Below, in pieces: positions 37,701 to 52,000 of a DNA stretch of 64,000 nucleotides. The stretch lies in NCBI GenBank assembly GCA_016785225.1, contig JAFBJZ010000888.1, forward strand, positions 996,501 to 1,060,500. Reading direction: 5' to 3'. This stretch comes from Psettodes erumei (taxonomy: Eukaryota > Chordata > Actinopteri > Pleuronectiformes > Psettodidae). The position numbers and the translations under genes are program-made. The notes below the pieces were generated by a model. The model was not told the DNA's origin. It made no database searches and worked only from the letters and a program-made list of their open reading frames with translations. Numbering within the stretch: position 1 is the stretch's first letter; each line of letters starts with the position of its first letter.

Positions 37701-40700
37701 CTATGGAAGCTGCGCCAAAAAACCAACAATGTCTTTATCAAACTGTCCTGTGTTGTTTGCCATTTAAACTGTCAGTTCTTTGGAGTCAATTGTTCTCTGC
37801 TGACATTTTGTGCAACTGAATCCCTCCTACATAACAAAACTAATTGCATTTTGAAAAAGCTAAATGAGAGCCGGAGCATAATGAGCTTTCTGAGTTTGGC
37901 TGGCCTGGAAAAAAAACAAAACAAAACTTCATCAAATGCAAACTTCAGAGTGCTAAAAGAAAAGTCCACCCTAAAACAACTGGATAACCAGTAAAATAGT
38001 ACAAGTACATTGACAGTGCTGTTGGAAACTCTTGCGAGGACTCTTGCAAGGCCTATCGCTCTTCAGAAGATGAATATCTCTTTTACACAAAGTACAGAAA
38101 GAGATGATAACATCAACACTAAAACTTGAATTCTTGATATTAAACATCCCTACATCCAGTGAGACCACAGGGTCATAGTTAATTCCCAGATACGGTACAA
38201 CTCTCCAGAAGGAGGTGATGCGATATTGCGATGTGATGCCTACATCTGCGATCGTGTGTGAATCAAGCTGGCCAGCGTGCTCGCCTCTCACCTCTGTGTG
38301 GAGATGGAACAGTGAACCGCCTGCAGCCAAACCTTAACTGAGAAACTGACCCTGGTAATTCTGTGGTTGGGACTATGTCTTTCACCTTATCAGGACGATC
38401 TGTCACCGTGCAGTGAAGTTTAATAATGTAAGAATACTCAGGAATGAAAAAAAATCACTCTTCAGGCCCCAGTACAGTGCAGCATAGGGAGCCCTGTGTT
38501 GTGAACTTGCTTGCTTTCCTTAAAGTGTGTAATGTTTGCTAAGTAAGCTGACAAGCCAAAGGCACTCCCAGTGTACTGGCCTTGTCTGCCTGGGCGGCTT
38601 TGTTTGCTCTCTCTCTCTCTCTCTTCCTCCCTCCCCTGCTTCCTTTCCCTCGCACTCTCTTGAGTGGATTTGTCTGCCGTGGCGGGTAGAGCATTAGGCC
38701 CCCGCTGTTCTGGGTGAGGTGCTCGATTCCCGCTGTGACCACCCGTGCTGAAAATGCACGCGCGCTCTCTTTTCACTAACACCGAGACAACAAACAAAGA
38801 AACCAACAAACATAAAATATTGACTGTAATTATGCTGAATTCACTTGCTGGCAAGCTCATTCTGATGCGAAGAAATCCAATTAAAAGGTGAGATGAATCC
38901 CTGCTCACGCTTCAAATTGCTACACCTCCCGTGTGAAGTCTTTGGAAAACACTATCCACGGGCTGTACATCCAATACCTTGTACCCTTAATATACTGTTT
39001 CTCTCTCAAACACAAAGTCAAACTCCTTGTCCTGCCCCCTGGCCCCTCTCAGTATTAAGCAGCAGTCTCCTTGTGGGCTCAGTAACAGCAAAGCAGCAGG
39101 TCACTCACACTCCGGCCTGTAAAGCTTGACAAGGTAATTGATCTTGGTTTAGTGAGCAGACCACAGCTGGCCTGAAGGATGATGCCGCCTGCCTGATCGT
39201 GAATTACCACAGTGCAGCAGCTATCTCTTACACAGTGGGCCCACCACACACACACACACACTGTCTCTGTCTGTCTGCTTCAGTGTTCATCACACACCCA
39301 CGCACACAGACATGCATATTGTTGTTGGGTTTTTTTTTTTACCTTGATGCAACATCAGTTCCTGAGGAATCTCTTCACCGAGCCCATCTACTCCCTCCCT
39401 CCTGCTAAATCCTGCAATCATCACCTACAGTCAAAAACATGTTGACAAACACACACACTGGAGTCCAAATCCTGTCTAGTACAGTGTCGTCCCTGCAGTA
39501 GGCATGGTCCAACACATCCGACCTGGCCTCAAGGTAAAAATGGAGACGAGGGGGGAGAGAAGATAGAGGCAGACTATGAAAGAGAGGAGGGAGCTAGACT
39601 GTATGTGGTGATTTGGAATTTAAAATGACTCATAATGCTGCTCAGTTTGAATTCTTCATTAGGCTGGTGTTGAGATGATGAGTTGTGTTAGGCAATAAAG
39701 AGTAGAGGTTTTACTTTTAAGCGGGCTGTCGGATGGAATTATGTAGTGCAATGATCAGATAAATCAAAAGTAATGGAAAATGGGGCGGCAGGTTTAAGGA
39801 AAGCAGTAGCTGAGTCTGAGATTAGTTCGCTTTTTCCACTTACCGTGTGCCTAGAAGTCAGGAAGGGGCGTTTGTCTTTCTTTTCTTTAACTGCGCTCCC
39901 TCCTCCTGCAGCAGCGGACGTGTCTGTATGTGTTACATCCATCACAGTATCACCAAGCAGTCAGCCACGGGCAGTGACAGTGTATTCCTGTCAGGATGAG
40001 AGATGCACACAAGCAATTTAACCTTTTTTTTCCTGTCAGCTCTGAGCGATCACAGCCATCAATTTGGATTTATTATCACCCGCATGTGTATTATTCTGTA
40101 GGTGTGCTTGAATGATGTGCTTTATAAGTGAGGACTCCAAAATAAGATGTAAATGTGGGTTATGGTAATTTTCTGGACAACGCTGAACATTTGGTAAAAC
40201 CCCAGCCATCCAACTTGGGTTTCATTTAAAACTGAAACAAATCACATTATGTTTATGTTTCGTTTAGGGTTTTTTTTGTGTCTGTACCATTTGGTTGTGT
40301 AATGGGGATGACTTGAACCCAAACTCAGGTGAACCAAACTCAGGCAGCAAAAACATACAAAAGAGCCCAGGAACAAGTAGAGAATTTTTTTTAAAAAACC
40401 ACAAGCTAACTGACAAAAATCAAAAACTTTCTCCCTGTGATAATGCAGGTGAGGCCCTGTGATGCTGCTGAAAAAATTTTGAAGTGAAATGATGTGCACC
40501 ATCATCATTTTGTCTGGCGCTCCTCCTGACACTCCTGGGTTGTGAGGCTGACAAAAAGCACAGAAGGCTGTGGATATTTATCAAATCCAGACAGTGGGCT
40601 TTGGCGTTAGCCTGGTGACTTCAGGAGTCGTACTGACGGCTCTGCCCCCTCAGTGATATGAGGCGAGGGTCTTTCATATTTTCCTCGAAGCTGTGCTCTG

Positions 40701-41940
40701 ACAGAGTGACAGACGTGATAGACAGCGATAGAACCCTGGATTGTGTGATAGGGATCAGCTGCCGCGTTTGGAGACCAGAGGAATTAATTTACACACCATT
40801 CACTCTGCTATCATTTGACCACGATGCAGTGATCTGACTGTCAACAGTATCAGATGGATATTATTGACAATAACTTACCGCCTGCCTTATCTCACAGAAT
40901 GGACAGCTGAACCTGAGCACACATTACATGACGGCACTGTGGCTCTCTCTCTCTCTTTTAATCTATTGTTACCGTGTCCTCTTTTCCATGTCTCTTTTTA
41001 AACTCTTACTATGCCGCACTCCCTCGTGCTCATCCTCCCGCTCACTCCTCGCTCCCGCTTTGCCTCACATCCTTTTGTTTTCACCTCCCATCACTCCGTA
41101 TCCCCCTTTGTTTTTCACCCTCCATCTCTCCCCTAATGCTCTTTCAAGCGATAAACACTTGGATGTGCTTGGCTGTTGTTACTTCTTTTACAGTGATTGA
41201 GTTTCTTTCTTTAGATTCTCATCACTCATGTCCCTCCCCCACTGTGCGCTTTCATTTCTTTGTAAACTTTGTCCGCCCACAGCCACTGGTATGTTTATGA
41301 CCTAAAATTAAGTTTTGTCCTGGCAATAATTCTCAAAGCATATGGGGGGGGGTAGCACTGCGTTTTCTTGAAACACTAAAAGCGAATGGATCCTGTTTCT
41401 CCATTTATCAGCACCAATTATGCACTCCTTCTGAGGGGTGGCTACAAAAAGATGATCTCTCTCCTGGTGTTAGACGGAACCATGACATTGCGTAAGTTTT
41501 CAAATATATGATAAGAGTCTTAGGATCCAAGGCATTTTTTGGGGGGAGGGCATCATTTGTCATACATGGCTTGTCATAATAAAAAGAAATCCATGGTCTC
41601 CAGAGGATGAAGCCCTACTGGCTTTGGTAATCTTTTAACTTGACAAATGAATTTCTCCATACTAACCGACAAAACCACTGTCAACTTCAGCAAACGACGT
41701 AGGCTATTGCTCCAGTTTCATTACCAACACCCGCATATGTGTCATGACAGGTGTGTTTGTGTGTCTCAGCCTGCATCCAGAACTTTGTAAGGTGTCGTAT
41801 GTCGTGGGAGATGCTGGGGGAGCATATTTGTGTCATCTGTTTTTTTTGCAATTTGCTGCATGCGAGTGTGTGAGAACTGACTGTGTCTGTATATATTATC
41901 AAGCTTAGAAGCCTCTGTTCCACGGGCTCATGCACACACA

Positions 41941-41972
<32 letters not shown>

Positions 41973-44900
41973 TTATAGTGCCTTTGAACAGAGCACCAGT
42001 GGAACAATGCTCTCTGTGGTTGTCATGGAAGTGACAGATGCGACAGCTGGAGGGAAGACTTGCAGGGAGTATAATGGCGTGTTTATAATTGTTGTGTGAC
42101 AAGTAGAGCATCACCTAATCTTCTGTCTGTTTACTGTTTGTTTCCACAGACCTATCTCCTGGGAATCATCATCTCGATATGTGGGAATGTCCTCATCAGC
42201 ATTTCACTCAACATACAGGTATGGAGGGGCTGGGCTCCAGCTGTAGAGCAGACGCTCAGCACACAGCAGGAGCTTAACGCCTGTGAAAACTCATTTTGCC
42301 AACCTCTGAGTACCGCTCGACTGCTTCCCTCCTGACAGTTTGCGCTCTCTCTCGCAAACTCTGTATGTGCTCATTGGGACTTTAGAGAATCTACCCTTAG
42401 GCACTGACTGTGCACTCTGCTGACACGTCCGGACACAGGCTCTGAATTTAAAATTATTCAAGTAAATGTTTAAACATTAGAAATATATTTCAGTTTTACA
42501 CAGTGATTGGAAACACATTTATCCAATTCATGTATTCAAACAACAGATTTTTGTACAGATTCTTGCACTTTGTGTTTGGATCCATTTGTAATACTTATCG
42601 TGGTCTAACAGTGTATGTAATGCACTCATCAGCACTATTTAAAGGGAAGTAATAGCAATCGCTTTGGGTTACGTGCTGTTAAATAATCAATCCAAGTCAT
42701 TCAGTAACCACAAGCATGCACTCAGTAGCAGTTACCAGACTGAGGGGCTTCAGAGCGTGTGGTCTAAACATATTACTTGACTACAGTGCCAGGGCCAGCA
42801 ATCCAGGAATTCACCAGCATACCTAAAATGTGTCTGTAGCCAACTTACACCCCGTTCAGGAAATGTAAAAGTAGGAGCAGTGTTACTGAGGCTTTCAGTG
42901 ACAGCGGCATGCAAGACAGGTTGAGAGGTCAAGAAGGCTTCAACTGAATGTGAAAAAGCTGATGTTTTTATCAGGCTGCGTAAGCTCGCACAGATAGAGC
43001 TGGCAGTGATGATGAAGTATGCGTTTGTGTTTGCCTTGTACAGCTTCCCACCTCATTGATTTGCCTAATTGGTGTCATGCCTCTTCTGTGATGAAATGCT
43101 AATCAGCACAGACTGTTCTGGTGGGTTAAGAAGTGTGCAACAGCCACTGTAATGCCGTATTGCATTTTAAATGGCATACTTTTCAAGCATTGTGTATTTG
43201 TATGTTATTAATATCTGTATGGCACTTTGAGTTTAACTTGCGCCGCTCTCCAGGAGTTGGAGCCACTTAACCTGAGCTCAGGCTCCTGTTCCCTCTCTCG
43301 CCGACAGAAATATGCCCACGTCCGTCAGTCTCAGCGTGGCTCCAAGCCCTACTACACCTCCCTGGTGTGGTGGTGCGGTGTGGTTCTCATGGGCATTGGG
43401 GAACTGGGAAATTTTGCTGCCTATGGCTTCGCCCCAGCATCACTCATAGCCCCGCTGGGCTGTGTGTCTGTCATAGGTAAGCGCTTACCCTTTCTCTCAT
43501 ACATTATCCATGCATGAAGGCAGGATGAAAGGTTGCATCCTCGGGGAGTGACAGGCGGTGTTGCCATGTGAAGCGTGCTCTTTTTCTTCTCATCCTATCA
43601 TAAATAGGCCGCTTCATGCCAGCGGTTAACTTTACGTGCTGAGAGGCTGACAGGTTTAACTCTTGAGTGTGAGTGTGAAAAATTCGATTGCAGAATGGGA
43701 GCTGTACGGTAAAGAGACTATACGTATATAAAATTAAACTCAGGAAATGAGAAACCCGTGTTTTTACTCTTAAAAAGACTACAGGCTTTGTTGTAGTGTT
43801 GTGTCGTGGTGCTACCCGAAGACTTTCTGAATGCATCTTTCCTATAATCTCAATTAGCAATCCATTCCATATCAGTGCCATAAATATACCTACTCATACC
43901 TACAGTGTACAGCAAAAATAGAGAGCAAATTCTAAAAGATCTCTGTCAAAGATAAGGATGTATCTTACCAAACTTCGGGTTCTGTGCTTCAGCACATTAA
44001 ACTTGAAAGCCCAAACTGCATGTGTTGAAAAGTAATGAGATGTTTGGATACTACATGTTTCTGGGGCAATTGTTCATTAGTTTATGCACAAAAGAGCTAA
44101 CATGTGGCTCGGAGGTGATTGAGATTTGCGATTTAGATTAAGGTGGAGTCTTGAAGAGGCAACCATGCAAGTGAAAAAGATAATAAAATGACTAGATAAT
44201 AGAATGGATAAAAAAGATTCCAGAATCAGTAATTGGGTGTACTGGTAAAAAGCTGGACTGCAAAAGAAAACAAAAAAAAAGGAAAACAACCTGGTAGATC
44301 ACAGAACAAAATTCTTGTGGACCAGCAGGAATTAATTTACATGATGAAGAAAATGATCAAGACAAGACTTCCTGGCCAGAACCTCAGAGGATTCACCACA
44401 CGATGCAAACCCCTGGTTAACCTCACAAACCGAAAAGGCTGGGCTGCAGTTCACAAAAACCCAGGAAAAGAAACCGGTAGAGTTCTGAACAAAGTTCCAT
44501 GGGCTGATGAAACAAAAATCAACCTCATTTAAAATGATGGAAAGAGGAAAGTGTGGAGAAAGAAAAACAACAAAGAGCTTGCGACCCAAAGCCACAGCCT
44601 CATCTGTTAAACATGGCGCTGGTTCTGTTACGGCTCGGGCATGTACGGCTGCCAGTGGAACACACGCTGTGGTGTTTGCTGATGTTTCCACTGCTGACAG
44701 GAGCAGCAGGATTAGCTGTTTTCTGCTGGCACCGCTACCTGCTCCTGATGACACTGCAACAATGCCCCTGTCCTTTTTTTTATGTCAGTGCATGCCCTGA
44801 TTTGTAGAGCTGGACAAATCGGAGTGAGCACCTTGTTCAAATAACACAACATGAAAATGAACTACATTAGTGAAGTATCTGTATCTAGTGCTGCTATTTT

Positions 44901-45996
44901 CATACTGTGTACCTGCCCTGGCAAGGCTGATAGGCCTTTACTTTATTCAGTGAAGTCTCTCATATCACAGGAACGTGCTTTAAAAAGAAATTTCCTTCTG
45001 CTGCTTTGAGAACAGATTAAACAAATCTGACACCAGCAGGTCGCTGTAGGTGCATGTCTATTCTTCCCGGACCCAGAAGATTAATATGTACATTTAGGAT
45101 GTGCAATTACTCCTGGCATTATGAACACAACAGCTTGCTCCAGACGTGATCATTTTACAGCCCGTAGTGCGAATTTAAACTGCCATGAACTAAACTGGAT
45201 TCATTAGCCAATCAAAACAAAGCCTGCCTGGTCGCTACAGCTGGCAGCCGCGTAGTGCAAACACTTTAAACACAGGTTAAATATTGAACAGGTTCATTTC
45301 TTACCTCCCGCCACCCATCAGTCATTACGCTAGAGGTGGTGGTGAGTCATGGATATTAATGACAGCCATTTCCCCGACGCTTCAAATGATTTTCCTGGAG
45401 TCATGTCTCATGACTGGATGAGTGGTTTGAATGCAGCGCGGAGTGAGACCACAAATCTTGTTAAGAAGGCTGCAACTCTTGTTCATTGTAGTTTTGCATA
45501 TCTTGCTTGTGTCAGTCAGCAATTGCTTTATAAAACGCCTTCATCACAGCAACGGGACTTCAGCACTACGTCCGGTTGGAAGCAGTAACTTCTCAGTGCT
45601 CGGTCAGTGTGTCCAAAGCTGACATTATAATGACTCTTTTTAACACCACGGGTATTAACAATTACTGAGCTCATTCCCATCTTACTATCATCATTATCTT
45701 TAGAAGAAAAGTACCACTGACTGCGAGAGACTTGCGTTGAATTGGAGTGTGCATGAATAATATGCAGTTCGAGTGTGTGTTAAGGAGAGTCCTGAAGAAT
45801 TAATGAAGCCCAGAGATGAAGAGGTGAAAGCAAGGGAAAGGCAGGAAGAGGAGGGGAAGATGTCTGCAGCCATGACACAGCCTGTCATCCTCAGAGTTAA
45901 TAAGTGGAGCTGAGGGGAAAATGTGAGGGTTGCTGTCTGTCATTGTGACTTCACCCCTCACCTCATGCTGACTCACACTGTACACAAATGAGAAAG

Positions 45997-46043
<47 letters not shown>

Positions 46044-49000
46044 GTGTGCATAACTGTAGTGGTGTGTAAAAAACACCCAGGTCTAGCAGACAGCCCTCCT
46101 GCGGTGCCGTGCCTGTTTTCTGAGAGCTGTGTGAAGGCTCGTCGGGTGGGCAGACACAGCGGGGGGCCTCGTGTGAATAAACAAGAGGTGGCTTGAAGAG
46201 AGGAGGATGTGGACGACGGATACTGAGAGGCGCGGAGCAAAAGGATGAGAATGAAGGAGGACCACAGGCAGAGACATATACAGAGCAGAGCGACAGGCCG
46301 GAGAGAGCCGCCGTCATCGTCCCCACGCTCCTGCCTGGCACACTGGCACTCCGACGCTCCATGGAGAGCAATTACTGCTGTCCCTGTCCACAGAGCCCAT
46401 CGATCTCTATTAAGAATGACAGCGTCATCCGAGATGCCGTTGTGTGGGAGCAGAGCATCAGCTCTCCCCATTAGATACCGTGTCATCACATGCAAAAGAG
46501 GAGGGAGGCGGGCATGATGGGAAAAACAAAACAAAACAAACAGAAACCAGATTCACACGCACCGTCTCAGCAGATGTCAGAGCTGCAGCACCGGGCCACT
46601 GACAGAGATCTGTCGTTCTGCACAGTGTGAAGTGGTCAGGGCCACTTCCAGTAGATTGTTTTATTTGAGTTGGGTTAATTGAAAAATCATCACCAAAAAG
46701 AAGAGATGAGTTATTAATAACTACAACGACAATCAGCAGAGCGCATACCTCCGACAAGGCGCAACATTCCCCTTCAATTCAGTGAAGCCTGATCTAAAAT
46801 GTAACTCATAACTCTGTAATTTTTAAACCAAATATAACTGCTCAACCGTAATTTATGCTAACAGGATCTGTGACAGCCGGATACTAAAACTTCCTCGGTC
46901 TGTGCCCCATCTTTCCAGCGATTTTTATGAAAATCCTTCTCACACACAGTGACGGAACCGTGTACCCCAGAGGTTCCAGTTGCCACATTTCTCATTTTAT
47001 CAAGCCCTGTGAATATCACTTTGTATGGAGTTGCTATGGTTACTTGTTAGATCCAGCTGGTCCCAGAGGCTAAGGCTGAGTCCTAAACGTGTATGCGAAC
47101 ATGCTCGCAGTATGAAAGATTGAACAAGTGAGTGTTTCATCAGAATACCAACAAACTTCCAGTTTTGACAGTAAGGTCCCTGCAGCGTTATGCACATCCG
47201 CGCCTTGCTCCATATGTGCCCTCTGAAAGACACCATCAGCATCACATTGTGTATTGTTACAGTCACTGAGCATGTTTACAGTGCAGCTTTTTCATGGCGT
47301 GGCTTTGTTAGCTGTAAAGTCGGGTGTTTAACCTGGAGAGAAGCCGCCTGTCATCTCACCGCACCGCAGGAATCCCACGTGTGACGTGCTGACCTATGAG
47401 CTGTTTATGCGCTGCAGCTCATCTCTTTATGATGGTGGCAGAGTCTCAGCACGAAGTCACACTAACAGACTGACTGTTTTTCTGTCAGCTTCTCACAGCT
47501 GTTTGCGTATTCAGTTAGCCTGTGCCATCACACACCTTTCTGCCTGCCTGCCTGGCTGCTTACCTGCACACCTGTCTCTGTGTCCGCCTGCTCACCTGCC
47601 TTTGTGTGGCTACCTGTCTGTCTGGTCTAAAACAACATAGGTCAACAAACAATGTCAAATCTCCTCCTCGGTGAAGTTGTTGAGTGTTGGGGAGCTCCAC
47701 CACGCCAGCCTCAGTGTGTTATGTAAACTAACCCCCTCTCCGTGACACCCGGCTGTCACTCGCCTATCTGTCTGTCAGTCTCGCCGCTGCTTGTTTGTCT
47801 TAGGTTGCTTTTCTGTCTCAGTCCACTTGTGTGGCCGCATCCATCTGCATATCTGCCTGCGTGGCTATCCATCTCCGTGACAGCCAAACGCCGTCTGTTT
47901 ATTCATCTCCCTCGGTTCGTCGCACATCTCTGGGAAATATTAGGAAGACTAATCTGAGGCTCAGCTCATGTGAAGCTGATTGCTTTTCAGCGTCGCAGTT
48001 TTTGACAATAATATTGATGAATGGATCTGTGAAAAATGTGGCGTGGAATGGCATTTTGCTGTAATTTGATGCTGGTGTTATGAAGTCCTAATGAGTTCCA
48101 TTTATCGACGCAGGCCGACAGATTGACAGGCTGACCAGTGTACACACATCGAGAATACGGCATGTATCAAGTGTACGAGCATTTGTTTATTTGGACGTAC
48201 AAGATATGAATTGACGTCACTGTGTGCACATGTGACTGACATGAGTGCTTTGCGGGTATGTGAAATTTGTGTTTAATTTAATTTGCGTGTACATGCAATA
48301 TATGGGAAATTACATTCCGTGGCATACTGCCTGATAAAATCTGATTACTCCTCTGCAGCTTTGCAGTCTGTTTGCAACACTATTGACGTAACCGTTATTA
48401 TCAGCCAAGTATCAGACTTTGCTTGTGATTAAACCAACTTTTGCAATAAAAAAAATCCATTCTAAATATGAGGTTACAAAACCCCCCCGCTAATTATGTT
48501 TTTGTCATCAGGAGATAAGCACTGATTGGGATCATAATGTGATGAACAGAGAGCAAGTCGATTTCACAACTATATATACACACACCGTGGAGAGATAAGT
48601 GTGTTAGAGTTGAGATTATACTATATGTATTCTGAAAAGCTGCAGCATGGCGTTGTGACTGTCAGCTGAATTAACAGACGTACTGTATATTCTCACTTCC
48701 CAGCCAGTGCTGTCATATCTGTGGTTTTCCTCAAGGAGACGCTGCGGGTCTCGGACATCGTCGGTAAGCCAACACTCATATTGACTTGACGCTTTGACTT
48801 GAGAGGGAACATCTACACTTTGTACGACACTAAATCAAGCTGACTTAACAGATGGTCTCACTGGACAAAGGAAGCAAAATTAAACATTTTATTCACTCGT
48901 TAAAAAGTAAGTTAAAAAAAGTCTAATTTCTGTGTATCTGGTGCCGAAAAGAAAAGGCACCATCTATTCAGCAGCCCTGTCTCATTGTATTGTTTTATGA

Positions 49001-52000
49001 AAAGCTATTGTTTTTCGTTACAATTTGTAAAGTCTGCTGCTGAATGACATGATTCTGATGGCCGCTACAATGCCGGTAATTACAGCCGCCAGATGGGAAA
49101 TTCATATCGGCGCCGCACAGAAGAACAAAATTGTGCCTGTTAAAACAGCCCAGTGAAAATTATGTGCATCTCCTGCAAACACGTATGAGACAAACGCAGG
49201 ATTATCATTTCACCAGCGAAAGATTTAACGTGAGGTTAGCAATGTAAAAAAGCGTTTTAATACAATACTCACTACTCTCTGCTCTTTCCTCCACAGGTGG
49301 CACCCTGGCAATAACGGGCACTTACGTCCTGGTGACCTTTGCCCCCCACACCACCACACACATCACAGCCCATCTGGTCCAGTACTACGCCATCAGCTGG
49401 CACTTCCTGCTTTACCTCGTATGTAACCCTCTCCTGTCCGACTCCAGCAAATACTGCGTGCATAGTATTCTTGTTTTCCTGGAGTTTACTGTTTCGGAGT
49501 CAGAAAGGGTCCCTGGGTATCATGCTTTTTGCGGCACATCACTGAATCACGCCCAAACATGGAGTTCCTGACCCTCTGTTAGTTAGCCCTTCCCAACCTT
49601 TAACTTCACCGTGGACAGGAGCGAGAGAAGAACTCATCTTAAAGGTTAATGAATGTTATCAAAGAAGAAAAAAAGAAATGAATCCTCAGTGAAAGAGCAG
49701 ACGAATAACCTGAACCCAGAGAAGGATGAAATTAATCCTTACACCCCTGACAGATTGCTTGGTATTATAGATCTCATGTCACAGTCCGTCAGAACTATGA
49801 GTATCTATGTTTTGGCACTCAGTATTAAAAAAAATAGAAAGTAAAAAATACACCCCCGTCTCAAGGTCTGCAAGTGCATTAACATTCACTCATGTGCTCT
49901 CCGACTACACTTTTGCCTCAGGCAGCGATGGCATAAACACGGCTGTTACCACGGTGACGGCAAAGTACAGAGCCGAGACAAAGTGCGTTCCTCAAAAACC
50001 TACACATGACAAAATTGTAAAAGTAAGCTTCAAATGTGAACACCGGACTCTGTGGGAAGGTCTCCGAAAGAAACCTTCAAGGTCACATCCTGCTGCTTTT
50101 CCATTGACGCCGTGTCTCCCGTGACAGCGGCAGGGTGAGACAGGAAGCTGGGTTTTCCTCCTGCCAGGTTAAAACTTCCCAGGTAGAAATCCAGCGCTCT
50201 GTGTAGTTCAAAAGCGGGTAGTAGAGAGAAGCCCTGTTTTGTGCTACGAAGTGTGACACCTGTGATCTGTAATTCATGAAAGTACAAGTTAGACGTCTGG
50301 AATGTCACTGAGGATCTGGGGTGTGCTGCATATCTTTTGCATCTTATCCTGCATTTACTTTTACAAACATTAAATCACCCCTGGGGGGGGGGGACAATCC
50401 AATGAAGCTGTCTTGAGACTCTCAAGACAAGCGATGAGTCAACCTATTATTCTGTCAACCACAAACATCACACTAGAATATTGTCACACCAAATCTCTTT
50501 GCAAATCCTGAATATCCCCCCCTTACTGTTTTCGGAACAACCGATTATCTGCACACGATGCATCGAAGCAGGCACAGATGAAGAGAAGGGGGATAATGGC
50601 GAGCAGCTCATCAGGCGCGTTGGCCAGTGGTGTAAACACTGTGTCCTGGGTGTAGTGCCATCATTATTCAGGGCACAGCGTTTCCCTCAACCATATTTCA
50701 CATTCCACTCCTGAACCGACTCCTATTTGCTGAATAGAAGGCAAACACGCTTAGAGACAAAAAAACCCCTCATCCATTGCATGAAGAACAAAGGTAAATG
50801 TTCAAGCAGATATTAGGGAAACACAGATGGATGGATGGACTGACAGATGTTTTCAAACTGAAGTAGTCACTGCTGCCTCGAGCTGCAGTGACCGATGGTG
50901 TGTAAGAGGCTGCTTTCCTCTTCTGGCAACGCTTTGTGAATACTCAACCGCCTGCAGAGGAATAAGCTCCATCAACAATGGGACTGGTGATTAATCAGAG
51001 GAAAGCGAAATATCCATCACCATCTTCTCATTATTTCCAGAGGTCATCCTATTATCAAAAGATTTCATCTGGACCGCCTCAGACTATTAATCAGCTTTGG
51101 ATTCATTCACGGTCAGTCTAAAGTGGTATATTTATCATAAACTGTATTTACCCCATTCTAATCCCATTTCTAAAAAAGATAAATTAAATCCTGAAGCAAG
51201 CCTCTGTTTGGCACAAATGCTGGGATGATGCCGACAGACGTGTGGAGGTCACCTTGCCCTTTTTTCCCCCGTCCTGCTTGTGTCTGTCTTACCCTCCATC
51301 CATTAGAGTGCTGGGGTGCTCCACCAGCGGTCTTTGAGCAGCAGCATGGTATTGGACTCACAAGGACAACCCCAGCCCCCCACTCATTTCACAGCAGAAA
51401 TTATTTTTTTTCCTTCTCTGGCCACTTGCTTGTATTAAAATAAAGGCCTTCATCACTTTGCTGTGCAGATAAAATGGTCAGGAAAACAACAACTCAAGTG
51501 CAATTGAGGTTTTTATTTTCTGAGGAAATGGGAGTCTGCATTAATGATCTGTGTCACCCCCCCCTTATGTCTCTCACACTCTCTCAACAGTTCATAGAGG
51601 TCACCATCTTCTGCATCCTGCTTTATCTGTACAAGAGGAGAAATGTGAAGCACATTGTCATTGTGATGTTGCTGGTGGCCCTGCTCGGTATGAACAAGTG
51701 AAAGCTGCCTGTTGCAGGGCAGACACTTAGGATTTGACCATTGTAGGTAGTCAGAGGTTGCTTTGTTGCCTGGCTACTAAAAAGACCATTAGACTCATGC
51801 TGTGTTATCATTTCTGTAAAGCACTGAGTGGAGCCTGATGGGAGAAACTAATTGAGTACAATTCACTGAGAGATAATTAATCATCCTCCGCACGTTGGCG
51901 CGAACCAGTGAGAAAAAGTTCTTCACTGCTCCAAGTGGCACAGCTGACCGCTGACGTGACCTGTTGCTTCTGTGTTTCTGCAGCGTCTCTCACAGTCATC

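Larger units (their letters stand above)
34785..42149 (+). other. nipal2: NIPAL2 intron 1
   Basis: A 7.4-kb intron from GTAAGT to TTTCCACAG. Apart from the entries listed separately (palindrome, CTGT array, tRNA-like segment, repeat scrap, CA array) it contains a run of about 17 A at 35297-35313, a GT array near 35570-35586, a GA array near 35735-35752, a G-run near 41344 and a short CA array near 39245-39260. No additional NIPAL2 exon or nested gene is recognisable. Confidence 0.7.
43477..48703 (+). other. nipal2: NIPAL2 intron 3
   Basis: A 5.2-kb intron. It contains a decayed Tc1-like transposase (44341-44720), a CA array (46000-46039) and CTGT/CTGCC-rich stretches (47535-47860). The remainder shows no recognisable gene. 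Several open frames around 46000-46500 are translations of the CA array and its flanks and are not supported. Confidence 0.65.

Noticed and set aside
45800..46534. 244-codon minus-strand open frame
   Set aside because: It runs through the AC microsatellite, giving a long Cys-Val run, lies within a NIPAL2 intron and has no homology I can see.
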